64,000 nt of DNA from Ollibium composti (GTDB lineage: Bacteria > Pseudomonadota > Alphaproteobacteria > Rhizobiales > Rhizobiaceae). The position numbers and the translations under genes were made by a program. The stretch spans positions 62,001 to 126,000 of the forward strand of contig NZ_SSNY01000003.1 in NCBI RefSeq assembly GCF_004801285.1, written 5' to 3'. Of the stretch, positions 17,163 through 25,350 are shown piece after piece; positions within the stretch are counted from its first letter, which is position 1, and the number at the start of each line of letters is the position of its first letter. Below the pieces are notes generated by a model. It did not search any database and was not told where the DNA came from. It saw nothing but the letters and a program-made list of their open reading frames with translations.

Positions 17163-19181
17163 CTACCTAAGCGCGGAATTGACCGCTTGGATCAGTTTTT
17201 TCCATTGTTCGCGTTCGTCCGATGCCAGGTCCTTTGCCGTATGATCTCGGGACCAGCGAACAAAAGCTTTTGCAAGACGATACTTCGAAAAACCCTTAAT
17301 TTCGCTTTCGAATATGTCGACAAGCGGGCGATCTTTCTGCTTCGCCGCGACGGTAGCTACATCCCAGCCGCAGTGCGACTTGGCAACGTCAATCAGTGTT
17401 TCACGGAGCATATCTTCGACTTCCGCAGATTTGACGGGACTGACTAGGAAGTCCTTCGTCCGCATGATGCCCTTGTTGCCGAGCGTGTGAACAAGTGTGT
17501 CCTGTTTCGCGGCTTGGTCGCCTGCACTGTCGGAATCCAGGAGCGCCGCCACTTTGAAGCCCTGCGCGTGAAGGATCGTCGCGAAATACACGACCTTGCC
17601 AGCGGTGTTCGAAGGTACCAAGGCAATCTTCTCGTTTAGGTCGGCGTCGCCCGAGTCCCGCAGAAGCGCGGCAACGGCATCAACGTACCAGTAATCAGTA
17701 AGTCCCTCGAGGACGAGATTCTGCTTCTGCGTGAAGAGGCTCTGAGCGAGGTCGTAACCAAGTGCCTCCTGCAATGGCAGAAGAGCCGCAGGATCATTCG
17801 CGGTGACGGATGTGTGGACCTTGGTCCCCGTTTCCCTATTTGCCATCTCGACCACGCGGACAAGATCAAGCTCATCGGGGCCGACAAGGAAGGGCGAATG
17901 GGTCGAATAGATCGTCTGATTGTCCGCAGCCAGCCGCGAAATCGTTTTCCTGAATTCGCGCTGTTTTAGGGCGTGAAGACTCATGCCTGGTTCGTCGAGT
18001 AGGAGCACGGCGTTCTTGTGATCTCCTTCTGCTTCGGCGAAAAAGACCACGAAGAAGGAAACAAGCCACTGAAACCCCTCTGAGCGCTGGTCTAGCTCGA
18101 CCTCGACCCCGAGATCGTCTTCAACCGTCACTTTTAGGTATTGACCGTCCGCGCGTAGACGTAGCTTCGCCGCCTCACCCTTGCTTTCATCGGGATTCCA
18201 AACCGACCTGATTTCGCGCGTGAGGCTGACTTCGGCTGCGTTGAGCTGGTACTGCCGCTTATCAAGCTTCTCCCGATAGGTTTCCATCGCCTCGGGATTG
18301 TTGGGATCGGGATCGGGCGCCGTCCCCATTTCGGATAGCTCGGCGGCAGTGAACCCAAGCAGATTCAGTAGGCAGACATTCCCGTAGTCAAATCGCTCTT
18401 CATCAAGTGTGCTGTTCGCGATCCTCGCCGCCAGTTGCTTTAGGTGGATCAGTGGGCGAACACGAAAATAATTGCTGAAGAGGACGAACACGGGAACGCG
18501 CTTCCGAAGCGCCTGAACCGCACTGTTGCGCGCGTCGCCGATGCCAATTGCGGCCTTGAGACTGTCGTAGCGGGCCTCTTCCTTCTCATTGCCTTCGTCA
18601 ACGAAAGGAAGTACCGCGTCAAGCCAAGCTAGGAGCACCTTGGCTTTTTCGCCTAGTATTGGATCCCAAGTTTTCCAATCAGCCGTTATGACGTTCAGCT
18701 TTTCAGATGGCTTGCTCTCGGAGCTGCCCTCTGCTGCAGTAAATTGACTGTCAACGTGGGCTGCGAGCCGGAGCAAATCCTTGTTGATGTCTGCAAAGGA
18801 CTTCCTTACGGGCGCTCCCTCCAGGCGATGCCCGGTCGAGTTGTCAAGATTCCGCCAAAGGACATAGCTTGCGTCTTTCATCCCCTCGGGAAGCAGGGCG
18901 CGCTCATCGTCATCAAGTTCGAATTCCGCTTCGACAACTTTTGTTTCGGCGGGATCGACCTCACCCGTTGTGATCTTGCTGTAGCGGGAGCGCGGATAGT
19001 CTCGCAGCGCACTGAGGGGCTTCACGCCGCTGGGCGGATTCAAGTGCTGGATCGCTTGCAAAAGCGCAGTCTTGCCCGCTTCGTTGGGGCCGACCAAAAT
19101 CGTCTTGTTCTTGTCGATTTCGAACTCTTCGCTATCGACTATTGAGCGGTAGTTCTGAACGTGAATTTTCTTAATTCGCAT
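17163..19181 (-). CDS. OLD-family ATP-dependent nuclease (AAA plus C-terminal TOPRIM)
   Basis: The protein has 672 residues. It begins MRIKKIHVQNYRS and has Walker A GPNEAGKT at 31-38, then a long helical insertion, the ABC-type LLLDEPGMSLHALK (Walker B and D-loop) in the middle, and a His-switch YSTHSPF. The C-terminal TOPRIM domain starts with NLVLEGLTDYWYVDA and includes VAALLDSDSAGD (DxD). This is the OLD architecture, in which ATPase control governs a nickase/nuclease, and it is common in anti-phage systems. ATG 19181 is chosen because GGGAGGA precedes it (minus strand, 19187-19193). No UvrD-type partner is adjacent, so it is not a Gabija pair. Confidence 0.85.
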   Translation of the reverse strand: MRIKKIHVQNYRSIVDSEEFEIDKNKTILVGPNEAGKTALLQAIQHLNPPSGVKPLSALRDYPRSRYSKITTGEVDPAETKVVEAEFELDDDERALLPEGMKDASYVLWRNLDNSTGHRLEGAPVRKSFADINKDLLRLAAHVDSQFTAAEGSSESKPSEKLNVITADWKTWDPILGEKAKVLLAWLDAVLPFVDEGNEKEEARYDSLKAAIGIGDARNSAVQALRKRVPVFVLFSNYFRVRPLIHLKQLAARIANSTLDEERFDYGNVCLLNLLGFTAAELSEMGTAPDPDPNNPEAMETYREKLDKRQYQLNAAEVSLTREIRSVWNPDESKGEAAKLRLRADGQYLKVTVEDDLGVEVELDQRSEGFQWLVSFFVVFFAEAEGDHKNAVLLLDEPGMSLHALKQREFRKTISRLAADNQTIYSTHSPFLVGPDELDLVRVVEMANRETGTKVHTSVTANDPAALLPLQEALGYDLAQSLFTQKQNLVLEGLTDYWYVDAVAALLRDSGDADLNEKIALVPSNTAGKVVYFATILHAQGFKVAALLDSDSAGDQAAKQDTLVHTLGNKGIMRTKDFLVSPVKSAEVEDMLRETLIDVAKSHCGWDVATVAAKQKDRPLVDIFESEIKGFSKYRLAKAFVRWSRDHTAKDLASDEREQWKKLIQAVNSALR

Positions 19182-19636
19182 GGTTGTCCTCCCACCGTGC
19201 CGCAGACTGCAGGCAATCAATTCTGACTGCAACACTACTTATGCTCGAAGCTCTGACGATGATGCATTATGTGCAGTATTGACCAAGGCGTGAATGGCAC
19301 TGCACCGCGGCGTTGACTGGAATAACCAACGTCCGCCTTAGTCAGCAGGCGGCGTATCGCTCAAGAATTCGGAATGACCGCCTTTGACGGTCGGCTCCCG
19401 GAGGGTGGTGATCCACCATCGGCTCCGAACCGTCGGACGGCAAGACGCGCCTCCATGTCGACCATACAGCTATTGGTGATGCGCCAAAAGCGCCGTGTCG
19501 CTTGCGGCCTTTTGCAGGACTGGCTGGGCCTGAATCGACGGGTATTGACATAGTTGGTTGAAGCTCAAAACTATTGCGCAACTTGTTTCGAGAGCGGTTG
19601 TTCTCGAGTGTGAGACGTCGGGGACATATTTCGCCA
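19182..19636. other. Intergenic region upstream of divergent OLD and HNH genes, with an imperfect hairpin
   Basis: This 455-base stretch presumably holds both promoters. It contains an imperfect 49-base hairpin at 19386-19434 (outer arms GACGGT / ACCGTC, inner GGTGG / CCACC). A possible minus-strand ORF at 19342-19662 has no recognisable content, so I do not call it a gene. Confidence 0.4.
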
Positions 19637-20350
19637 ATGGCAATAACGGAGAAATCCATCAAGCTTCTGTGGTCGAACGCAGCAGGCCGCTGCTCATTCG
19701 ATGGTTGCCGCGTCCGCCTCTCTCAGAGGGAAGCCGAAGGCCGTGCGCCTTACACAATCGGTGAGATGGCCCACATTCGTGGGGACAAACCTAGCGCGAA
19801 CCGGCATGATAGCTCCCAGATTACTGCAGAGCGCGACGACTACACTAACCTCATCCTACTTTGCCCCAACCACCACACCGAAATCGACAAGAAGCAGAAT
19901 GAAGAGATCTTCACCGTCGAAATATTGCACGAGATGAAGACCAAGCACGAAAACTGGGTGGATCAGCGTACCGACACAGACGAGGCAACGGAGAGGCAAG
20001 CGCTTGCCAAGTCGATCTTGGTCCTCCTTGAGGAGAACCACCAAGCTTGGCAAGCCTATGGCCCCATGTCGGAGCTCGCCTTGAGCGAGCCTCACAACGA
20101 TGAAGTCTTCTCCATCTGGGTCTCCGAGCGTCTGTCCACCATCGTGCCAAACAACCGGAAGATTACTGGTCTGCTCGAACGACACAGAGGTGTACTCGAC
20201 CCTCACGACCAGAAGGACGTCTCGGCGTTTCTACTCCATTCGCGTAGCTACGAGAGGTGGGTCAACGACGAAATATCATATGCTGGCGTTCTGCGATTTC
20301 CCGCGGAGTTCGCCGATCGGATAAGGAGGGCAGCAAATGGCGGCTCGTAG
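19637..20350 (+). CDS. HNH endonuclease-domain protein
   Basis: This 237-residue protein has a zinc pair in CSFDGC at residues 19-24, the IGEMAHIRGD segment with His at 46, and the closing LLCPNHHTEID near 76-83. This is the layout of standalone HNH nucleases found in anti-phage and restriction loci. Residues from about 115 on are helical, with no known domain. ATG 19637 precedes the HNH domain directly; a longer reading to 19574 adds an implausible tail. It overlaps the next gene by 14 bases, so it is translated as part of a three-gene cassette. Confidence 0.82.
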   Translation: MAITEKSIKLLWSNAAGRCSFDGCRVRLSQREAEGRAPYTIGEMAHIRGDKPSANRHDSSQITAERDDYTNLILLCPNHHTEIDKKQNEEIFTVEILHEMKTKHENWVDQRTDTDEATERQALAKSILVLLEENHQAWQAYGPMSELALSEPHNDEVFSIWVSERLSTIVPNNRKITGLLERHRGVLDPHDQKDVSAFLLHSRSYERWVNDEISYAGVLRFPAEFADRIRRAANGGS

Positions 20351-20747
20351 CGACGTTTTCCCTTGGCCAAGCCATTATGGCCATTTTCGCTTTTTCGAAG
20401 AACGGATGAAGGGCCATGGCAGGGTCGCGAATCTTGCCTCCGCAGAATCCGGGGTTTACGAGCTAACGCGGGATACCGGGCAAGTCCTTCGTGTTTTCAT
20501 CTGCGAATGCTACTCTTTCGGTGTCGCCCAGTTCATCGACGTGCAAAACCAGCTCGGTCATGTGGACGTCGTGATCATTAATTCCAATTGGTGCGGCTAC
20601 ACCAAGGATGCGCGGGAGCATTGCCGCGCTGCGCAAGTTGGTCTGTTCACCATCGCCGAGTTCATGGGGGCTCTGGGACAAGAGGACTTCTGGAACTATC
20701 AGACCCCGGCGGAACGCGAGCGCGAGAAGGCCGCGCGGCGCGGATGA
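20337..20747 (+). CDS. Uncharacterised 136-aa protein of the HNH/NTase cassette
   Basis: No known family. The sequence has a compact alpha/beta look: N-terminal Phe/Trp/His-rich stretch, central VYELTRDTGQVLRVFICECY, then GHVDVVIINSNWCGYTKDA and VGLFTIAEFMGALG, with a charged C terminus. The order ELTRD ... FICECY ... VDVVIINS could be the core of a PD-(D/E)XK restriction-like fold, but I cannot confirm it. It overlaps the HNH gene by 14 bases and the nucleotidyltransferase gene by four (ATGA), so all three are probably expressed and function together. Confidence 0.65.
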   Translation: MAARSDVFPWPSHYGHFRFFEERMKGHGRVANLASAESGVYELTRDTGQVLRVFICECYSFGVAQFIDVQNQLGHVDVVIINSNWCGYTKDAREHCRAAQVGLFTIAEFMGALGQEDFWNYQTPAEREREKAARRG

Positions 20748-21058
20748 CGGAGAGCGTTCAAATCTACGGCTTCGGATCACGCTTTCATGGGAAGACGTCG
20801 GCGTACGACGTAGACCTCTTGATCGTTCATTCCGACGTCGACTCGGCGTCTTGCCACTTTGCGATCTATTGCAAGCAACTGCTGTCGGCGGCAGTTCTCA
20901 ATGCCGACATCACAATGTTGTCCCGGGATGAGGAAGCCGACCTGCGGTTCATCACTCAATCGTGCGCCATGTCGCTCGGCCACGTCCGCTCTGGAACCGT
21001 AAAAGAGGATGTCGAACGGATCGGAATTATCATCGCCGATGGCGCGCATGCTCAATGA
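20744..21058 (+). CDS. Minimal nucleotidyltransferase-fold protein
   Basis: This 104-residue protein has the pol-beta nucleotidyltransferase signature: YGFGSRFHGK (the Gly-Ser at 11-12) followed by YDVDLLIV (Asp 22 and Asp 24) and the third acidic residue in LNADITML (Asp 55). Such minimal NTases appear in MNT/HEPN-type toxin-antitoxin modules and in defence systems that AMPylate or make signal nucleotides. The usual HEPN partner is absent; the neighbours are an HNH nuclease and an unknown protein. The start overlaps the previous stop (ATGA). Family assignment is good; the role is inferred. Confidence 0.72.
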   Translation: MTESVQIYGFGSRFHGKTSAYDVDLLIVHSDVDSASCHFAIYCKQLLSAAVLNADITMLSRDEEADLRFITQSCAMSLGHVRSGTVKEDVERIGIIIADGAHAQ

Positions 21059-21280
21059 CCGAAAAGCGTTGATGCAATGTAAGCGCTGTTTTCCTAGAAC
21101 GTTGGCCCGTTTCGGACGCTGCGGTTGTGAATGAGGTGGCAAGAATGCGGTCTCATCGTGGACATTCAGCCAAAGTTTGCCTTTGCCGCAGAAGCGGACC
21201 TACCGTGAGTGATCTGGAATTTAGCGTAGCGCCTTGGCTCGGCCACTCGGATTACAAGAACTAGTTGCCGAGTTCAGAAT

Positions 21281-22093
21281 ATGTCAAAACACATGCGATG
21301 CATTTTTTGCAAGAACCCATCCTCTTCTTCGAGAAGCGTTGAGCATGTCATTCCTGAATCATTGGGAAACAAGCGGCACGTTTTACCGAGAGGCATCGTA
21401 TGCGACGCTTGCAACAACTACTTTTCCAGAAAGGTCGAAAAACCGTTCCTGGATATGCCAGTCGTTCGGCAATTGCGTTTCCAGCAGGACCTTCAAAGCA
21501 AGCGCGGCAATCTCCCGTCGATAAGCGGATTGATAACACCGGACATACCGGCGCTGCTTACGCGATATCCAAAGTATGATTTTACGTCGGTCCAAGTGTC
21601 CGAATCGGACCTCGCTAGGATTCTCCAGGCTAAGGAGGGTACGATACTGTTTCCGCTGGCCGGAGATCTCCCCGACACGCCAGTTGTCTCGCGATTCTTG
21701 GCGAAGATCGCGCTGGAAGCGATGGCCTTGCGCCTTGTCGAGTACCCAGAAGGTATCGCCTACATTTGTGACGAGGTGCAATTCGATGTCCTGCGCGATC
21801 ATGCCAGGAAGGGTTATGTCAGCCCTTGGCCCGTCCACGTCAGGACCATTTATCATCAAAATGGAAAGACTTTCGGGCCCGAGGGTAATGCAGAACAGAT
21901 CGTTCACGAGTTCGATTTTCTTGTAACCGATCAAAGCGAATGGTTTTTCGTCCTAGCGATATTTGGGGTAGAGTTCTCGATCAACTTGGGCGGACCCGAA
22001 ATTTCCGGCTATCGGCGTTGGCTTGAACAAACTGGCGGTCTTAGTCCACTGTACACCGAAAGGCATGGCGGCATGGCCGCGATGCCCAAATAG
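21281..22093 (+). CDS. HNH endonuclease-domain protein (C2C2 zinc type)
   Basis: This 270-residue protein has MRCIFCKNPSSSSRS with CxxC near 7-10, SVEHVIPESLGN with the catalytic-type His, and GIVCDACNNYFSRKVE with the second CxxC near 41-44. That is the HNH variant with two CxxC pairs seen in many solitary HNH proteins. The remaining 200 residues are unassigned and beta-rich. It follows the NTase cassette by 222 bases on the same strand and may or may not belong to it. Confidence 0.72.
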   Translation: MSKHMRCIFCKNPSSSSRSVEHVIPESLGNKRHVLPRGIVCDACNNYFSRKVEKPFLDMPVVRQLRFQQDLQSKRGNLPSISGLITPDIPALLTRYPKYDFTSVQVSESDLARILQAKEGTILFPLAGDLPDTPVVSRFLAKIALEAMALRLVEYPEGIAYICDEVQFDVLRDHARKGYVSPWPVHVRTIYHQNGKTFGPEGNAEQIVHEFDFLVTDQSEWFFVLAIFGVEFSINLGGPEISGYRRWLEQTGGLSPLYTERHGGMAAMPK

Positions 22094-22120
22094 CAACGCC
22101 ACCTCCGTTGGCGGACCAAA

Positions 22121-22378
22121 CTACCAATCGAGAAACATTGCGATATCCGGATGTTCGTTCAAGGGGACAACGAACAGAGGGACACTGAGAGCTAACGCCG
22201 CACGATAGGCTGCAAGTGCTGACCGCTCCTGATGTTCAGCAAGCTCTTCATGCGATCGGGTCGGTCTCTTTCTGTGGGTGTCACATAAACGTCGCAACGC
22301 GATCTTTTCAACGTCATCGACCAGAACAACGAAGCGAGAAACATCGATCGCCGAAAAAACTGAAGGTGAAATTTCCAC
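22121..22378 (-). CDS. Possible small hypothetical protein (85 aa)
   Basis: A GTG-start ORF with GAAGG five bases upstream on the minus strand. The product is mixed alpha/beta with hydrophobic stretches VSRFVVLVDDVEKIAL and LSVPLFVVPLNEHPDIAMFL and matches no family I know. Composition is plausible for a real protein, but nothing else supports it. Confidence 0.35.
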   Translation of the reverse strand: MEISPSVFSAIDVSRFVVLVDDVEKIALRRLCDTHRKRPTRSHEELAEHQERSALAAYRAALALSVPLFVVPLNEHPDIAMFLDW

Positions 22379-22669
22379 CAGGCCTTCAGATTTCAGTTCT
22401 ACGCGGCATCGTTCCTACCATCGTTTCCGAATCAGGTTGCCCCGATATTCCCTTAATGGAATTTTCTCCTTGTAATAGCAAATGAGCTGTTCAGTGAAAC
22501 GGCAGCTATCGTTTGATTGGCGCTGTAAGCGGTCGTTCCGCTGACGGCCCCGAAATTGTCAGATGCAATGTGCCTCGATGACGGTCGTAGTGACAATGGC
22601 GCTCGACCGCCCGGTGAGGATTGCAAGAGCCGAGCTCGCCTTTCTGTGCAATCGAGCATAGGGTGCGCG

Positions 22670-22921
22670 ATGAACCGTAAAAAGTTCCAGGCCCCCGTGG
22701 TTGTCTATATCGCCGGTCCGACGGGCTTCACTCTCATCGAAACCATGCAACAGGCCTCGGATTTTCTGTTTGACCATTGGCCTGGAAACGACAGCTTGGC
22801 CTGGACCGACGCGATGAAGTGCTGCGCCGAAGAAGGTGCTGCCGATGATGCGAGTGTCGCATTCCTCGCCGCACTGAAGGGTGCTGGGATCAGTTACGAT
22901 CGCACGGTCAAAATTTACTGA
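22670..22921 (+). CDS. DUF982-family small protein, copy 1
   Basis: This 83-residue protein has the DUF982 pattern: PVVVYIAGPTGFTLIETMQ, then ASDFLFDHWPGNDSLAW, AMKCCAEEG, and FLAALKGAGISYDRTVKIY at the end. DUF982 proteins are common and multicopy in Rhizobiales; their function is unknown. ATG 22670 is in line with the start of the conserved region. A related copy lies at 28242. Confidence 0.75.
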   Translation: MNRKKFQAPVVVYIAGPTGFTLIETMQQASDFLFDHWPGNDSLAWTDAMKCCAEEGAADDASVAFLAALKGAGISYDRTVKIY

Positions 22922-23041
22922 CGACGGCCGCTCACAACCGCAGGCTGAGTTGCATGCGCTGGCGGGATCGGAACCCGCCGTTTCAATTTCTGCGGACATT
23001 CGCCTGATGAAGCATACCATCTATCCAAACGGAGGGCTCGA

Positions 23042-23197
23042 ATGGCGATGAAGCCGAATTATCGATACGAGCGTAGTCAACGAGACAAGGCCAAGGCGGC
23101 CAAGAAAGAAGCGAAGCTTGCCGCGAAAGCAGCAAAAGACAAGCCCTCGTCCATGGCACAGGACGAAGCGCGGGAGCCCGCTGCCGACGAAGGCTGA
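23042..23197 (+). CDS. Small Lys/Ala-rich protein (51 aa)
   Basis: Translating by hand gives MAMKPNYRYERSQRDKAKAA followed by a KKEAKLAAKAAK run and an acidic tail. Short basic, helical proteins that open NYRYERSQRDK are widespread in alphaproteobacteria with unknown role. GGAGGG precedes the ATG (23030-23035). Confidence 0.7.
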   Translation: MAMKPNYRYERSQRDKAKAAKKEAKLAAKAAKDKPSSMAQDEAREPAADEG

Positions 23198-23225
23198 AGC
23201 AGCGTAGAATGGCCTCGGAGTTGCA

Positions 23226-23399
23226 ATGACGAAGCGCGAGACGGACGACTTCGAAATCGATGTGGAATGCCCTCGCTGCCATCATCAGGCAAAGACGCGC
23301 GTCGGCTGGATTCGTACGCACACGCAGCTGGAATGCCAGAATTGCGGCGACATCATCGACATCGAGAGCAGGAACTTCAGGTCGCACGAACAGCGCTAG
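23226..23399 (+). CDS. Small zinc-ribbon protein (57 aa)
   Basis: Translating by hand gives a 57-residue protein with two CxxC knuckles (VECPRCHH and LECQNCGD) separated by 19 residues, a zinc-ribbon layout. Acidic flanks surround it. No partner can be named. It lies 28 bases after the Lys-rich small protein and is possibly co-transcribed with it. Confidence 0.65.
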   Translation: MTKRETDDFEIDVECPRCHHQAKTRVGWIRTHTQLECQNCGDIIDIESRNFRSHEQR

Positions 23400-23540
23400 G
23401 CTGTCAAAAGATACCGGCTTCTCCCGGGAGGCTGCGATCGCAATCCGGGCCCCCAATACCCGGTTGCTGTCCACCGAGATCGAGATGCTAGGCAGATGGA
23501 CGTGAGCTGCGAGCCACGGCCTTCGCCGGAGGACGGTACA

Positions 23541-23825
23541 TCAAGGCAAGTCGCCGACCGTTATGACGTAGTTAGTCTGCCGGCCGCGCGAATAGAGCTT
23601 GCGGGCAACCTCGTAAATCGAGGAGCGCGCCCGATCGAACGCGGCAAGACAGGCCGCCTCCGTTACCTCTGTCCTGCCCGTCCTGGCGCCGGTTCCTGCC
23701 AGCGCATCGGCTTCGATAAAGAATCGGACTTCGAACATGCCGTCGTGGCCGATAAAGCGGACCGCATTGCGTACTTCGTCGAAACTGCGGCTGGAATTGG
23801 GAAAGTCGAGCGTCACGGTTGACAA
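23541..23825 (-). CDS. DUF1488-family protein
   Basis: This 94-residue protein matches the DUF1488 pattern: MSTVTLDFPNSSRSFDEVRN, then AVRFIGHDGMFEVRFFIEADAL, ending with a helical LYSRGR region. The best start is TTG 23825, since AGGAGGG lies eight bases upstream; a GTG nine bases downstream would overlap the preceding stop. The function is unknown. It is translationally coupled to the gene upstream of it (13-base overlap). Confidence 0.75.
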   Translation of the reverse strand: MSTVTLDFPNSSRSFDEVRNAVRFIGHDGMFEVRFFIEADALAGTGARTGRTEVTEAACLAAFDRARSSIYEVARKLYSRGRQTNYVITVGDLP

Positions 23826-24127
23826 GCCGAGCCCTCCTGGCCGGGCAACCGGCGGGCCAGCGACCTACCATGCTCACGCCGACGGGCCTCGTTGCGACGA
23901 TTGAGGTAAAGCATGCCTTCGGTGGCCCGACCAAGGCTCATGCCGGTCATGGCAAGGCCCTGGATTTTCGCCGGAATTCCCGTGAAGACGTGATAGATGC
24001 TCCAGGAACCGTCCCGTTCGACCCGACGACCATACTGGTAGTCGATGGAGTCATGACAGGTCGCTTCGCTCCTGCTTTCCCGCCTGGTATCTGCCGGGGC
24101 GTGCTGTCCGATTTCGTGAGCATTCAT
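23813..24127 (-). CDS. Hypothetical protein upstream of DUF1488 gene (104 aa)
   Basis: The protein starts MNAHEIGQHAPADTRRESRS and has a central YQYGRRVERDGSWSIYHVFTGIPA and GMSLGRATEGMLYLN, then a basic Arg-rich end. It is a rhizobial orphan type without known function. ATG 24127 is preferred over the longer reading to 24172 because the latter adds an implausible leader. It overlaps the DUF1488 gene by 13 bases. Confidence 0.6.
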   Translation of the reverse strand: MNAHEIGQHAPADTRRESRSEATCHDSIDYQYGRRVERDGSWSIYHVFTGIPAKIQGLAMTGMSLGRATEGMLYLNRRNEARRREHGRSLARRLPGQEGSACQP

Positions 24128-24267
24128 GGTGGCGTCCTTTTTCTGCAGACTGTCATCGGCGCGGACCGGCAAAAAAAGGCCGGGACTCGATCCCCACGGC
24201 TCATCAGTTCCTGACTTTGCCGTTCGACGTGTTGGCGGCGGGCCTGAGCTGGCTGCCCAAAGGGTTA

Positions 24268-24624
24268 TCAGTCTTTGCCTGTTTCGGTTTCCGGATCTCG
24301 CGATTGCTGCGTTTTTGCCCCTTGGCCATGGCCGAACGTCCTTTCGAGCAGGGTTGTTTTTTCGCTATCCGGCGATTCCCGTACCGGTTCGAGGCTGTCC
24401 TGCGTGGTCACCCGCTCATAGCGCTCTGCATCGTTGCGGATGCGGTATTGAGGTGAATCACCCCTCGCAGGGAGCGTGCCGGTGATGTGGTAGATTTCCG
24501 CGGTCTTCGGGAATGTGCCGAAGCTACCCTTCAGTCGCACGGTCTGACCCACGGCATAAAGGTGGGTTGCAGCCTCGCGGCGGAGTGGGCGGGAATTACG
24601 GCGCATGAAACTTGTCGTAGTCAT
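24268..24624 (-). CDS. Rhizobial hypothetical protein (118 aa)
   Basis: It contains YAVGQTVRLKGSFG, then AEIYHITGTLPARGDSPQYR and IRNDAERYERVTTQDSLEPV, a compact SH3-like beta pattern seen in many small uncharacterised rhizobial proteins. The C-terminal 30 residues are charged and probably unstructured. The start overlaps the upstream gene stop (ATGA on the minus strand), so the two genes are coupled. Confidence 0.65.
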   Translation of the reverse strand: MTTTSFMRRNSRPLRREAATHLYAVGQTVRLKGSFGTFPKTAEIYHITGTLPARGDSPQYRIRNDAERYERVTTQDSLEPVRESPDSEKTTLLERTFGHGQGAKTQQSRDPETETGKD

Positions 24625-24884
24625 GATTGTTTTCGGTCCGGTTCCAGCGCGGCTTCGAGGAAAGCCGGATCGACCGGCACCATCTGCTGCGTGGTTGTCT
24701 TTACCGAGACGGCCGGTAGGTGAATGAAGGTAGCGACACGCCTCCAGGCGAGACTTGAACCGCTCTCGATAGGCTCTTCGTCGAGTTCGATGAGATAGTC
24801 GCCTGGCGGCTGCGGCGTATCAAACCCCGGCAGCGAAAACGCCGACAGGAAGCGAACGACCTTCTGCGTGGTGCGGTTGTCCAT
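24621..24884 (-). CDS. Rhizobial hypothetical protein (87 aa)
   Basis: It begins MDNRTTQKVVRFLSAFSLPG and has a conserved-looking PPGDYLIELDEEPIE and WRRVATFIHLP, a rhizobial small-protein type of unknown function. ATG 24884 is chosen over GTG 24893 because GGGTGG sits at an appropriate distance upstream on the minus strand. It is the first gene of the two-gene unit. Confidence 0.6.
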   Translation of the reverse strand: MDNRTTQKVVRFLSAFSLPGFDTPQPPGDYLIELDEEPIESGSSLAWRRVATFIHLPAVSVKTTTQQMVPVDPAFLEAALEPDRKQS

Positions 24885-25350
24885 AGCTGCCACCCTTTCG
24901 GAGACGCTGCTGCCCGACCCGCAGACGCAGTCCGCCTGTCAGGTCCATACGCTGTCAGCGCGGCGTTCGTTTCCAGGCTTCGAGCAGACGCGGCCGACTG
25001 CGCCCGGTCGGCACAACCATATCGCTATCGAAAATTCGGAATAAACTGGCGGGTCTCTGACACCGCGCAAGCCAAATCGGCCAAATCAACGAGGTCTATC
25101 TATGCGCCTTAATTGAGTTGCAAACAAGGCGTTTCCGTTTTTGTTTTTCTCTTGAAGAGAATTCGCAGCTCAGCAGCCAAGGAAGACTTCAAGTATAGAC
25201 ACTTCGACATTGAGACCACTCGGAGGGCAGAGCCGCCGCTTGCGGGCGAGGCCTCGGTCTGGTTCCCTGCTTTCGGCGGGTGTTGTCCTGATTCGCAGCG
25301 CGTGGCGCCGGTCCCGGACCGGCAAGCGAGCCTCTGAGAGGAAGACGGCA
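24885..25350. other. Intergenic region upstream of FtsZ-like gene
   Basis: These 466 bases hold no convincing ORF; readings at 25109-25369 and 25113-25337 lack recognisable content. An AT-rich T-run region near 25130-25155 stands out from the GC-rich background. Promoters for both flanking units probably lie here. Confidence 0.4.

Noticed and set aside
14994..19181. PARIS or Gabija assignment for the TOPRIM and OLD genes
   Set aside because: Gene order and direction do not match, and no UvrD or DUF4435 partner was seen.
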